Made by a program: the position numbers and the translations under genes
In this document: piece by piece, positions 21,697 through 30,599 of the stretch
How the letters are laid out: every line of letters begins with the position of its first letter
Position numbering within the stretch: position 1 is the first letter of the stretch
The notes under the pieces: model-generated
Seen by the model: the letters and a program-made list of their open reading frames with translations, nothing else
Told to the model about the DNA's origin: nothing
Database searches by the model: none
Origin: Branchiostoma floridae
Taxonomy: Eukaryota > Chordata > Leptocardii > Amphioxiformes > Branchiostomatidae
Direction of reading: 5' to 3'
Length of the DNA: 34,105 bases
Assembly (NCBI RefSeq): GCF_000003815.2
Contig: NC_049994.1
Span: 967,910-1,002,014 of the forward strand

Positions 21697-23040
21697 TTGT
21701 TTATTTGTTTATTAAAATTCACCACACAAGTGGAAGGGGCGGGGGAACAGGTGGTGACACCTTTACTGGCCCTCGCCGCGACATAAAAATACAATAAATA
21801 CAGCAGATTAAGATTAACACTAAACGACATAAACAATCAATCAGACTACCGAGCCCTTAAATCCTGGCAGGAGGCGCACTTACATGCAGTGGACCAGGTA
21901 CAGAGGTTAAAGGATACAAAGTGACTTCTGAATCTATCAACAGTAGATTTCACAAGTAGCTGTTTGAAAGACAATAGGTCGGAATGGTGCGACGGCACAG
22001 CTGCTATGCTGCGAACTGTGACATCAAGCTTGTTCCATTCGGTAACTAACCGTGGTACGTATGACATAGCAAATGTAGATGTTTTACAGCGACATGGCAT
22101 CAGCATGAACGACCGACTTCTCCTTGTTGGTCTAGCAGAAAATGATACATAGTTAGACAGGTCCAAATCATTCATGTTGGCTAGGGACTTAACAAATAAC
22201 ATGATATCAGCGATCTCTCTCCTGTATGAGAGAGGTAACATGTTGAGGCACAGTAATCTATCTCTATAGTCAAGATCACCGGCATTTACATTGTCATTGG
22301 CACGCAGAATGAACTTAGTCGCCCGCCTCTGCACGCCTTCCAACAGGTACATGTGATTACGTGACAGTGGAGACCACACAGGGCAACAATACTCAAGTAC
22401 TGAGCTAACAAGTGAAACATACAATGCCTTGCGCACCTCCAGGCTGGAATCAAAGCCTACTGTGCGTATGATAAATCCAACCATAGAATTGGCTTTCTTT
22501 ACAATGTTTACTATATGGCTGTTCCACAACAAGAACTGGGCAAGAACTCCCAGGTCATTCATACTACTGACTGTGGACAGTGCAATGTCAGACATATAGC
22601 ATGCAAAGGTTATTGGGCTCTTGGAGCAAGTCAAACGGAGCACCTTGCACTTCGAGGGGTGGAATGACATACCCCACCGAAGGCTCCAGTCATACATAGA
22701 CGAAATATCGGCCTGTAGTTTATGACAGTCATCTAGGTTGCGAATCTCTCTATAGCATTTCGAATCGTCAGCAAACAATGCTACAATGGAGTTCTTTGCA
22801 GTGCTAGGTAAGTCATTAATATACAGCAAAAATAACATTGGGCCTAGAATCGAGCCCTGTGGTACACCGGAGGTAACGGGTAACCACTCTGAGTGACTGC
22901 CTTCAACCACCACTCGCTGCTTTTGGTCAGTATTAGGTACGAGGTAAACATTTCTTAACAGTTCCACGGCCCCATACCTTCGCCAAACGATCTTAACCTT
23001 TACCACTGGTGTATTAGTTATGTTTGTCAATGCTTCAACT
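21697..23040 (-). mobile_element. 5'-truncated CR1/L2-like non-LTR retrotransposon
   Basis: The element comprises the 3' part of a reverse-transcriptase gene (21846-23030), a short 3'UTR and an A-rich end with AATAAACAAATAAACA on the - strand (plus positions 21699-21718). The upstream part, including endonuclease and the RT fingers, is missing, as expected for incomplete target-primed reverse transcription. Polarity is antisense to DGK in its intron 1. Flanking duplication not identified. Confidence 0.85.
21846..23030 (-). CDS. Non-LTR reverse transcriptase, C-terminal part (open, 394 codons)
   Basis: The frame has no internal stop. From about residue 17 it follows the CR1/L2/Rex-type polymerase: RRYGA..LL near residues 17-25, KQRVVVEG at 37-44, GVPQGSILGP at 55-64 (RT motif B), LYIND at 69-73 and the catalytic box as FADD at 86-89. 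These are followed by the thumb with SLRWGMSFHPSKCKVL, NDLGV and CPVWSP. The conserved tail motif WNKLD lies before a Cys-containing end (CKCASC). The ATG at the start is not a natural initiator, because the insert is 5'-truncated. Family polymerases copy element RNA at nicked chromosomal sites in the nucleus. An intact frame means the insertion is fairly young, yet without the endonuclease it cannot move itself. Confidence 0.9.
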   Translation of the reverse strand: MTNITNTPVVKVKIVWRRYGAVELLRNVYLVPNTDQKQRVVVEGSHSEWLPVTSGVPQGSILGPMLFLLYINDLPSTAKNSIVALFADDSKCYREIRNLDDCHKLQADISSMYDWSLRWGMSFHPSKCKVLRLTCSKSPITFACYMSDIALSTVSSMNDLGVLAQFLLWNSHIVNIVKKANSMVGFIIRTVGFDSSLEVRKALYVSLVSSVLEYCCPVWSPLSRNHMYLLEGVQRRATKFILRANDNVNAGDLDYRDRLLCLNMLPLSYRREIADIMLFVKSLANMNDLDLSNYVSFSARPTRRSRSFMLMPCRCKTSTFAMSYVPRLVTEWNKLDVTVRSIAAVPSHHSDLLSFKQLLVKSTVDRFRSHFVSFNLCTWSTACKCASCQDLRAR

Positions 23041-23445
23041 CGATAAAGAGTATAAATATGTCTTTATGTAAACTATGTAGTTATGTTTGTCATTAATTAT
23101 GCAAATAAAGGCCTCATTTGCATAAATTATATTAGTTGATCATCTCCTCCCCAAAATAACAGATGTACGAAATCTATGGTAAGAAAGAAGGTATTCATTG
23201 CATTTCTGGTAATTTAACGAGGTCCTCATTTGCATAATTAATGTTCAATGATGTATACCTGTACATAACTTACAAAAGCCACAAGTAAGAAAATCCTTTC
23301 ATTTACCACAATCGGATTATAGCATTTTTCACGTGAACCTACACCAGCTTGATGATTGCATGCACAACCACTAAGCCATGTGCCTTTGCATTACGTAATT
23401 ATGGTGATTTTTTATTATAAAATAGGCAGTGACTGCCTGTGGTTC
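23041..23445. repeat. Intronic stretch with repeated CTCATTTGCATAATTA words
   Basis: CCTCATTTGCATAAATTA (about 23111) and TCCTCATTTGCATAATTA (about 23223) match words near 7595 and 13853. Probably remnants of a dispersed family; no coding sequence. Confidence 0.4.
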
Positions 23446-23449
23446 ACGG

Positions 23450-23532
23450 TAATTGTTGGAGTGTGAAGGCTGGAGTAAAAACACACTCCACTGTTCAATT
23501 GTTGTACGTTCTAAACCTTGAGTATACAATTA
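23450..23532 (-). repeat. Inverted partner of 16425-16510
   Basis: Reads GAACAGTGGAGTGTGTTTTT and TACTCAAGGTTTAGAACG on the - strand, as at 16425-16510. It lies just before the CCAAT-type units. Confidence 0.72.
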
Positions 23533-23614
23533 ATTATGTTTTCCCAAAGGTGAAAACATACATATTGTTTTTGCTTGCCTCCTAAAAAGTGGGGGCTATA
23601 ACATGCTCTCTACA

Positions 23615-23835
23615 TTTCCAGCTTTTTGATTGGCCACAAGTCTGCCTTTCTCGGGGACATGTCACTGGTGAACGTATCAGTGTGCACGACACAAAACGCT
23701 TTCTCAAACCGGGATCTCAGATAACAAACCTTAGGCTGTGAAATGCAGCTTTTTGATTGGCCCAAAGTCTAAGTTTGTCATGATGGATACATCACAGGTA
23801 AACCAATAAGCACACAGGACGCAAACTGTCAATCA
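23615..23835 (+). repeat. Two GATTGGCC units, second locus
   Basis: GCTTTTTGATTGGCCACAAG (from 23621) and GCTTTTTGATTGGCCCAAAG (from 23748) are spaced 127 bp. Both are followed by a cytosine-rich word and ACACAGGACGCAAA or CACGACACAAAACG. They match the pair at 14950-15200 and, like it, precede a tRNA-like head. Confidence 0.7.
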
Positions 23836-23906
23836 TCCTCAAGCCGCCCTGTGCAACCTACGTATACGTTGATAAGATAAAAAATTGCCATTACGTAACG
23901 CAGATT

Positions 23907-23962
23907 GAAGTAGCTCAGTGGAAGAGCATGCGACTATAAAGATGAAAGACGCAGGTTCACGT
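23907..23962 (+). repeat. tRNA-like head, second locus
   Basis: GTAGCTCAGTGGAAGAGCAT is an excellent A box. GCAGGTTCACGTACG is a damaged B box 40 bp downstream. The anticodon stem (GCGACTATAAAGATG) and acceptor stem do not close, so it is not a functional tRNA. A composite repeat body follows at 24010. The parent tRNA differs from that at 15444, so the two heads may have been acquired separately. Confidence 0.6.
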
Positions 23963-24009
23963 ACGTTTGACACTTGGCTTTAAAAAATTTTTTTTCACTT
24001 GCACTCAAG

Positions 24010-24200
24010 ATGTCTCAACATGTGGGTGGGGAGGGGGGCATGACAATTCCAGCACACTGGCTCAAATTTCAACGATGTCTGCCACGCGCAGTGTTGGTCA
24101 AATTTGGAGGCTACCGGACCTGTTCTGTGCCAGTGGCTTGAAACAAAGCTAGAGGGAAAACATTTTGCATTTTTGCAAAAAATGTGGCCCTTCTAGTTTA
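24010..24200 (+). repeat. Composite repeat body, copy 3 (shortened)
   Basis: It keeps GGGGAGGGGGGCATGACAAT, CCAGCACACTGGCTCAAAT, GGTCAAATTTGGAGGCTACC, GGACCTG and the terminal TTGCAAAAAATGTGGCCCTT then CTAGTTT, but lacks the CCTAATGG block of copies 1 and 2. Confidence 0.68.
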
Positions 24201-24221
24201 ATATATTTTTTCAATGTATTG

Positions 24222-24402
24222 TATACTATGTAAATAAACTGAAGGCAAGCATGGCAAAATGAATAAAAAGCGTACATTCACTACGCGTACGCAAATCACA
24301 ATCAGAATGAGGGGGGCAAACATTGTATGTGCCAGACGATTTTGAACACTATTGATGACGTCATTTCCAATTCTGCGTTTTGATTGGCTAAAGGTGTAAA
24401 AC
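24222..24402 (-). repeat. Inverted partner of 16195-16395
   Basis: It carries GAAGGCAAGCATGGCAAAAT, GAATAAAAAGCGTACATTCA, CAATCAGAATGAGG, GATGACGTCATTTCC and GATTGGCTAA. Same content as 16195-16395 in opposite orientation relative to the adjoining body, so the two loci are rearranged relative to each other. Confidence 0.8.
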
Positions 24403-24429
24403 GGCCACAGAAACAGAAAGCCTACTTGC

Positions 24430-25162
24430 AATTGGGAAGACTTAATGAAATGTTCATACGTGGCCAGATCAATACAATTGCAGCGTCACTGAGAAATAAG
24501 GTCAACAACTCAAATTCTTGGGCTTAACCATTGTACAAATGTATAATCTTTTAGCAAAATCCATCAATCATTGCAGCCATTACTTCCCAGTTGATGTCCA
24601 ATTAAAAAATCAGTTGGTAATATAAGTGATGACAAAAACAAGGATGAACTGTACTGTATATGTGATCCCAATTGTCATGACATCTGTGAAGACATTCAAT
24701 TTGTCAAAGTATTTCAGCTAGAAAGAAGTTGATATCACTTTCAGGAAAACAATCTGAACCACACACCTACAACGTACGCAGCTGAATTGTCCATTTCCCC
24801 CCCATTCTCTGACCCTGACATTACTGGGTGTTGCCTGCAAATTAATGGTTATAATTAATGATAGTGATTTGAATCTATAGACATTTCATAAAAGGCTACT
24901 TTTTAAATTTGCTCCAAAATTTGAGTAATGCACCTTATTTCTGGGTGATGCTACAAACATTGTACTCTCTGGATGAAGTACATGCTCAGTCAGGTATTAA
25001 TCATACTATTGATAGTACTATTTTCAAGCAACTATTGACAAAACTTCAATATGGGTGATGTTAAGAAATCTTTGGTCTAGAAGTCCAATCTCTCTTTCTC
25101 TCTCTCTCTCCCTCTGTTTAATATATATTTTGACTTGAGTCAAACATTATTTTCTCTCACAG
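24430..25162 (+). other. DGK intron 1, distal part
   Basis: No gene or repeat beyond a TC microsatellite at about 25087-25114, which directly precedes the exon 2 acceptor tract TTTTCTCTCACAG (AG at 25161-25162). Confidence 0.55.
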
Positions 25163-25233
25163 ATTCCACTAAGAAGCTGAAGGATGTATTGGAGGAGTTC
25201 CATGGTGCAGATCACAGCTACAACCCAGAGGAG
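25163..25233 (+). CDS. DGK: Diacylglycerol kinase, type I: exon 2
   Basis: The 71-bp exon completes the Tyr codon opened by exon 1 and encodes STKKLKDVLEEFHG followed by ADHSYNPEE. The block STKKLKDVLEEF is nearly identical to vertebrate DGK beta and close to gamma and alpha. It forms a helix of the recoverin-homology domain, the region that couples calcium binding to kinase activation. The acceptor is strong (AG at 25161-25162 behind a pyrimidine tract). The donor GAG|GTGAAA at 25234 is weaker than usual. It ends in phase 0, which matches exon 3. Vertebrates have a few extra residues between HG and YNPE, so this spacer is shorter. Confidence 0.92.
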
Positions 25234-26537
25234 GTGAAAATCAGCATTGTTATTATTGTTACCTGCATTTTCATGCAGGTATAGTTTTAACTTTCGTCTG
25301 AGTGTTTTGGTGCACTTCCGGCGATATATCTCCAGATCCCATCATGTTATTGCGATGATATTTGGTGCGTGGGTTGGTGGTGGTTGACAGACGGTCAGGT
25401 TTAATTTTGGTACTACTGTATGTGTGTTTATGAGATTCCCAACATATGCAAACTCATGCAGTGCTGCTACTTTTACTTCACCTGAAGAGAGTTAAGTAGT
25501 GTTTGGGGCTAACCTTGTGATTCAATGTGCGTTATCTTCCAATAATGAATGTTCAACTTGAAGGATTACTCAGAAGCTACATTGTAATTACAATTGGCAA
25601 TCCAAAGTGTTTCATGATCATCTCTTTGAGTCATCAGTCACTCAAAGTAGCAGTGCAACACCTTACTGGGATACGTATGGGTAACTGTTCATGTAAGTTC
25701 AACCATACAAGTTGTGTGTAGGATTTTCTGTAGACCCTCCTTCTCATTGAAATGTGACACAAATAGAGATTTTAGGTTCGAAAAAATTAATCACCTCATT
25801 TTCGCCTCAAACCTACAACTAGGTAAATCCCTCAATTAACAAAAGCCAAAAATTAAACACAAAATGACAATTGATTTTTTTTTACCCAATGGCATGCAAT
25901 GGTTAAATATTGCGACAGGTAAAGTGGTCATGCTCTACAAATAACAGTCAACAATCCTTTCCTGTTTCTTCAGAAAGCCCCCAAAACATATCACAAAAAC
26001 GGTTAATATTTCTATTCTTATACATATCTAATATGAATGTTGCAACTGTCTTACTCGTGGTGTTAACATTTGTTTCCAAATTTTGTGACAGGCATAAACC
26101 ATGTTGCACAGTCTCCAAGGTGTTTTTTTGGAAAACTCCAGCAGTGTTGTGGGAAAATGAAGAAGTAGTAGTGTTGCCTATAATTGCCTCCATATCCAGT
26201 TATTAAGGGAGGTACATGTAGGCTCTGGAACACAATTTGGCGCAACATGAGACACGATAGTACCATACAGGGGTGCAACGCAAATGTGCCAGGAAGTTTA
26301 TAATGACTACTTTGTATACTAAGAAGTATTATATAGGAGGCCTTATACACCATTGGACTTCAGCCATCACTTAACAGATCTAGAAACAGGGGGATTTTTG
26401 ACTGGTGGTCTGATCACTTATTGTCTTACATGTACAAATGTACATGGTAATATTTAACTAGTATGACACAGTAAGTAGCTTGAATCCACTGAGAATCTAA
26501 TGACCAGCTTTAAAAAAGAATATGCTGTTCATTTCAG
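25234..26537 (+). other. DGK intron 2 with a dispersed repeat
   Basis: At 25290-25400 the - strand carries CCACCAACCCACGCACCAAA and ATCTGGAGATATATCGCCGG, the same family as the tandem repeat at 8440-8965. The short hairpin word CCTGCATTTTCATGCAGG lies at 25262-25279. No gene was seen in the rest; several 60-98-codon ORFs lack motifs. Confidence 0.6.
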
Positions 26538-26712
26538 ACTGTAGACTATGAAGGCTTCCAAAGATTCATGGGTATGTATCTGGAAGCAGACATTGGTGAG
26601 GACCTGTGTCGGCACCTGTTTCAGTCCTTCCAGAAGAAACCACGACAAGCACAGCAGAATCCACCCAGCAACTGCAGCAGTTTGGAGCGGGCTTTGAAGC
26701 GCGATGTTACAG
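26538..26712 (+). CDS. DGK: Diacylglycerol kinase, type I: exon 3
   Basis: The 175-bp exon starts in phase 0 after TGCTGTTCATTTCAG and encodes TVDYEGFQRFMGMYLEADIG, then EDLCRHLFQSFQKKPRQ, then a polar, poorly conserved stretch (QQNPPSNCSSLERALKRDVT). Vertebrate type I DGKs have the same 'DYEGF..FM..YLE.D......HLF.SF..K' pattern, the second half of the recoverin-homology domain. The tail with Gln, Asn, Pro and Ser fits the variable linker before the EF-hands. The donor ACAG|GTGGGT at 26713 is good, and the exon ends after the first base of a codon. The next exon, expected to encode 'LKDVVCYLSLLE'-like residues and EF-hands, is not recognisable up to 34105, so intron 3 appears longer than 7.3 kb. 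Confidence 0.92.
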
Positions 26713-27640
26713 GTGGGTAGAATCAGCTTGTTTCACATTACTGAACACGACAGGAATCTAGCTAGTGGATGTAGGGTAACAGGCCACCATGTCATTATTT
26801 GTGATCACTTACACTAAATTGAGGACCATTAGCTTATTTTCAGCTTGCGTAATTATGGCACTTTGCTCTAATGATGTCAGATCAAATGTCAAAATGTTGG
26901 TTTGACCCTCCAAGGCCAACTTTTTTTTACCTTAGGCCAAACTAATTTGATTTGTTGATGCTCTGATTTTCTCAGAAAAACATTGGAGCTACAGGGCAAA
27001 AAAAAAAATATATATTCTATAAATTTTACACAACATGACTTACCAACGTACTAATAAGATTAGGGGTGGGTACTGGTTAAAAAAATTGGTGCAGGTACAG
27101 TCCAGGTCCAGAAGACCATGTTAAGGTCCTGACCTGTACCTGGACCTGATTGTATGTGAAAACTTGTGAATTGGCGATACTCAAAACAATGGTCCTTCTT
27201 GCTAAAAAGGAATTTGTTTGGTTTCGTATCTGACTTTCACTGACATTTTAAAGTCCTGTCTTCATGTAAGTAACACTAAAACTGTCACTATTAGGTAACA
27301 CCAAGTTTGACTGTGGAGACTTGCAAAATGACTATATCAACTCTACTTTGCTGTTGTTACTTTCTTGGACCGTTAAGCCCCACAACGCTTTAATGCCAGC
27401 CGTATAATCTGTCCATTTGTGGTCCATTTTCGGACCAAAGTCCTGTCGACAGATTTTTTTCAGTTCCATTTTTTCTGGACTTCTTTACCGCTACCTACCC
27501 CAAAACAAGATTATTCAAATATTCAGCTTGTTTCCATTGCACATTTCATGCAATGAATCACTTTCTTAGATGTAGTACTATTTTCCAACCATCATTCTAT
27601 GATCACTAATGCCAATATTATGATTAAATCATATTATACT
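26713..27640 (+). other. DGK intron 3, proximal part
   Basis: No gene. Positions 27085-27150 hold a palindromic repeat built from CAGGTACAG, CCAGGTCCAG, AGGTCCTGACCTGTACCTGG, related to words near 20960 and 21450-21480. Confidence 0.5.
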
Positions 27641-28150
27641 TCCATTTATGAACTGTACATTTTTTAAAACCTTTATTTAGCCTTGATTTACGTACAAGCC
27701 CTTTGGCCTGAGCCGGTTCAAGGTTTGGAGGAAGTCAAGAGGTCTTCCATTATGCATAGTTATTTACAATTATAGTTTTAATACAAACTTGCTTCCTGTG
27801 TTGGCATCTGATGATGTCCTCGACCGACCGACCGAATACAAACATTTGCTATTCCATAATCATAGTGAGTCCATAGTTACAATTGTGTTTTGTAACTTTG
27901 TTCTTCAAAGTTATTACTGAGTTTGCCTCTCGCAAGTTTGGTCTTAAACTAATTCCATCGCATTGCACCTGAGTAGGATATTAATCTTTTTCCTACGAAC
28001 CATTGGTACAACAAGTTTGACTCTCTTTGCCGTGTTGTTCTAGCTGCCCTGTCTCTACAGTACTACAGTAACAGTAGGTGAACATGTCTCTCATGTAGGT
28101 TGGCAATAGGTTATCGAGAACCTTGTACGTCAGCAGTGTCTTTTGGTGTT
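27640..28150 (-). pseudogene. Remnant of a LINE reverse-transcriptase C-terminus
   Basis: On the - strand the pieces KVLDNLLPTYMRDMF (about 28075-28125) and, further on, KRVKLVVPMVRRK and ISYSGAMRWN can be read in different frames. They follow the tail order of L2/Rex-like polymerases ('L..LLP.Y..D.', 'L.VP..R', 'FS..G..LWN'). The fragment ends towards 27650 with AATAAAGG followed by TTTTAAAAAA. A CGGT tetranucleotide run lies at about 27822-27835. Stops and frameshifts are many. The call rests on short motifs only. Confidence 0.45.
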
Positions 28151-28259
28151 TGTGTATAGATTTGATTATGTGTGTATACTAATCTGAAAACATGTATTCA
28201 ATCAACCATGCATAGAGACATGTGGCTCTAGTGTCCAGATAACAAAAATACACAACAAT

Positions 28260-28420
28260 TTTATTAGGGACCGTACGGCGTTTAGTGAGGGGAGAGGGCC
28301 AGTCGCCAGAGGTTCGGGTAAAACATTTTTTGCTAGGCCCTCCCCCCAGGTAATTTTTTTTTTGCTAGGCCCTCCCCCCAAGTCAAAATTTTTTTGCTTG
28401 GCCCTCCCCCCTCCTATCAA
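28260..28420 (+). repeat. Tandem repeat of TTTTTGCTAGGCCCTCCCCC
   Basis: Three units of about 36-39 bp (starting near 28325, 28350-28360 and 28390), each a T run, GCTAGGCCC (GCTTGGCCC in the last), then a C6-type run. Strong strand asymmetry (T and C on +). The short ORF on the - strand is a repeat artefact. Confidence 0.75.
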
Positions 28421-28679
28421 CTTTGAAAAAAATATTCAAGACGCCAATAAAACACTGCGCTCCCATTGGAAATGTGCTTTGCGTCATACTTTTTCATGAT
28501 TTTCATCGAGAAGCAGAACTTTTACCTCTAGTAAAAAAAGGAAAACAGAATTGCTCAAAATATCTGCTTAATAGAGGGATAAATATCTGCTTCATAGAGG
28601 CATAAATATTTGCTTTATAGAAGCTATTTCATTGTTTTGATATTAGAACAACACCTAAAAAGCATTTGTATCAGGATTT

Positions 28680-29170
28680 CTAGTAGATTTGCACCATGAA
28701 GCGGCGCGCGCCCCGCTCCCTAAATTTACATTTTGCAAGCTCGCGGGCCAGAGCGGCTTGACGGAAACTATTTTCAATTTACATATATTTTGGACTTTTT
28801 CTTGGTTCTGTGGTGGTAATAACTTACGGTTAATCGGTGGAGGGGGGGGGGAAATGAAAACCAAAACGACAGCACGATTCGACTAACCAAAACTGTAGTG
28901 GGGAGGGGGGCGCCGATGCGTGACGCTGATTTTCCCACGGCGGGGTAGACCGGTCGCCTCTCTCTAGCCGCCGGCGGGCGTGAGAACGCAGACTTGCAGG
29001 AGATCTTTTAGAAATGCCACGCTTTTTTGCCACGATTTCCTGCATTGCTTTTTTATGGGAAAATTTGCTGGTTAGATGACATTTCTATGAAAAAAATACG
29101 AGGGTTTCAAGTTTTTGAGAACGACGTTCCATGTCCGGCGCCAAAGGCACGAAGAATCGCAAGGTAGGTC
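28680..29170. promoter_or_regulatory. CpG-rich patch with a possible first exon
   Basis: The stretch is richer in CG dinucleotides than its surroundings (GCGGCGCGCGCCCCGCTCCC near 28700, GCCGCCGGCGGGCGTGAGAA near 28967). At 29131 an ATG opens MSGAKGTKNRK and is followed directly by a consensus donor AAG|GTAGGT at 29164. A short basic first exon ending at a donor within a CpG patch fits a gene start on the + strand, but no matching next exon was found. It could also be chance or part of an old repeat. Confidence 0.3.
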
Positions 29171-29450
29171 CGGGAAAATTTTGAAATCTTGACCCTCTTA
29201 AAAGCTATTTCCTTCAGTTTGAGGGAAATATTTTGCTGACAAACAAAGCTAACTTTAATGGCATTTCAATTTAGAAATACAAAAAACATCGAGCAGATTA
29301 AAATGGGACTGAGCAGAGCACTTGGGACTAATGCTTGTAGCCTTTCACAAACTACACCTATATATCAGATATTTTGTGAAAATGTTCCTTGTTACCCAAC
29401 GGATCATTATACCCCCCAGTGGGAGTCTTCATGCTTCATTGAATATAGAA
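29170..29450. other. No gene seen
   Basis: Ordinary intronic sequence between the CpG patch and the CCCGGG array. Confidence 0.45.
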
Positions 29451-29451
29451 A

Positions 29452-29625
29452 AATCCCGGGATTTATCCCGGGATTTTTTTTTTGTCCCGGGATTTTAAAA
29501 AAAATCCCGGGTTTTTCTTTGAAAAAACCCGGGATTTTTTTGGGGTGCCCAAATAAAATCCCGGGTTTTTCTTTTAAAAACCCGGGATTTTTTTGAATGC
29601 CCTGATAAAATCCTGGGTTTTTAAA
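29452..29625. repeat. Array of CCCGGG palindromes in A/T-runs
   Basis: Seven exact CCCGGG sites (29455, 29467, 29486, 29506, 29528, 29560, 29581) plus a decayed CCTGGG (about 29612) are each flanked by AAAT and TTT runs, typically AAAATCCCGGGTTTTT. Adjacent units are mirror copies, so the strand can fold in many ways. Both strands therefore read as PGF/PGI-rich peptides in several frames; these are not genes. Confidence 0.88.
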
Positions 29626-29629
29626 AGAA

Positions 29630-30056
29630 AAAAACACTATATTATCAGAATATATGTTAAGAATGGTAAGTTGAGTCATTATCAATAACACTGAAGGTAG
29701 CAGGCACGTTTTACCTGGGTTTTACCTGGGTTACAGACTCGGGTCTATATCAGAACCACTGCATGTCAAGGTTTACATCATATTGTTGTGACTTCAGTGA
29801 TTACTTAGCAGAATGCTACTGATGATAATAGTCATAAGTTGATGTAAGGAGGGATGCAGATGTGTGGTTATCATTGTGAAAAGGTATACGTAGTATTGTT
29901 TGAACTTAAAGAAAGTACAGAAAACGTGTCCTGATTCATATTCTTATGTGCAAAATGTGTGACACAGGTCTGTATCAACAAGTTCTGGTGCTGAAACTGT
30001 GTTCCACACACGCACGCACGTCGTAGAATAGGTAATTGCTATTAGGTAAGTATCCG
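29630..30056. other. No gene seen
   Basis: Nothing recognised apart from an ACGCACGCACG run near 30008. Confidence 0.45.
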
Positions 30057-30271
30057 TAAGGGCGCAGTCACATAGGTCCTGCGATTGTTGTATGATTTTG
30101 ATGCCATGGGATTTTCAAGCAGGTTGTGCCAGAACTAACCACTGACATGGATCAAAAACAGCATTTTGTGTACCAAGAAAGTTGATACATGTACGTACAT
30201 TTTTGTCCGGCCAAATGCCTTTAGTTAGCGATCGTACAGCGATCGCACGAGCTATATGTGACCGTGCCTTA
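30057..30271. mobile_element. Short MITE, 215 bp, TAAGGSCGC ends
   Basis: The left end TAAGGGCGCAGTCACATAGG mirrors the right end TATGTGACCGTGCCTTA. Inward, GCGATTGTTGTATGA is mirrored by TCGTACAGCGATCGC. The GTCACA-type ends are reminiscent of the block at 19661-20774, so the two may be distant relatives. Non-coding. Confidence 0.75.
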
Positions 30272-30598
30272 ATACGAGATCACAGGAATTCCGCTTTACT
30301 CTGTAGCGGGCCTGACGTATGTTTGTTGTATGACGTCTCTGCAAATAAGTAAATGAACTATAACCTTGTCATCATTCAGCCTAGTTGGTCATTATCTCCT
30401 GCCTGCGAACAATGTACAAAGACTATGAAATTGCAAGACACAGGTGACAATTAATTGTTATATTTTCTTATTCGTTTTCAATCTTGGAATCTCTGAGCAG
30501 CCTGTGCGGACAAAGATGTCACATTGGCCGTAGAAGAACTAAGCACGACAATTGTACACGGTAAAATGCATGGCAACAAGTATTACACCAAGTACAAA
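30272..30598. other. No gene seen
   Basis: Ordinary sequence, no recognised feature. Confidence 0.45.
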
Positions 30599-30599
30599 A

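Noticed and set aside
25910-26206. 98-codon + strand ORF in DGK intron 2
   Set aside because: No motif, no splice support, and an overlapping open frame of similar length on the other strand; typical intronic chance frame.
29258-29691. ORFs on both strands rich in PGF, PGI and PGFF
   Set aside because: They are translations of the CCCGGG palindrome array; similar peptides appear on both strands because the DNA is palindromic.
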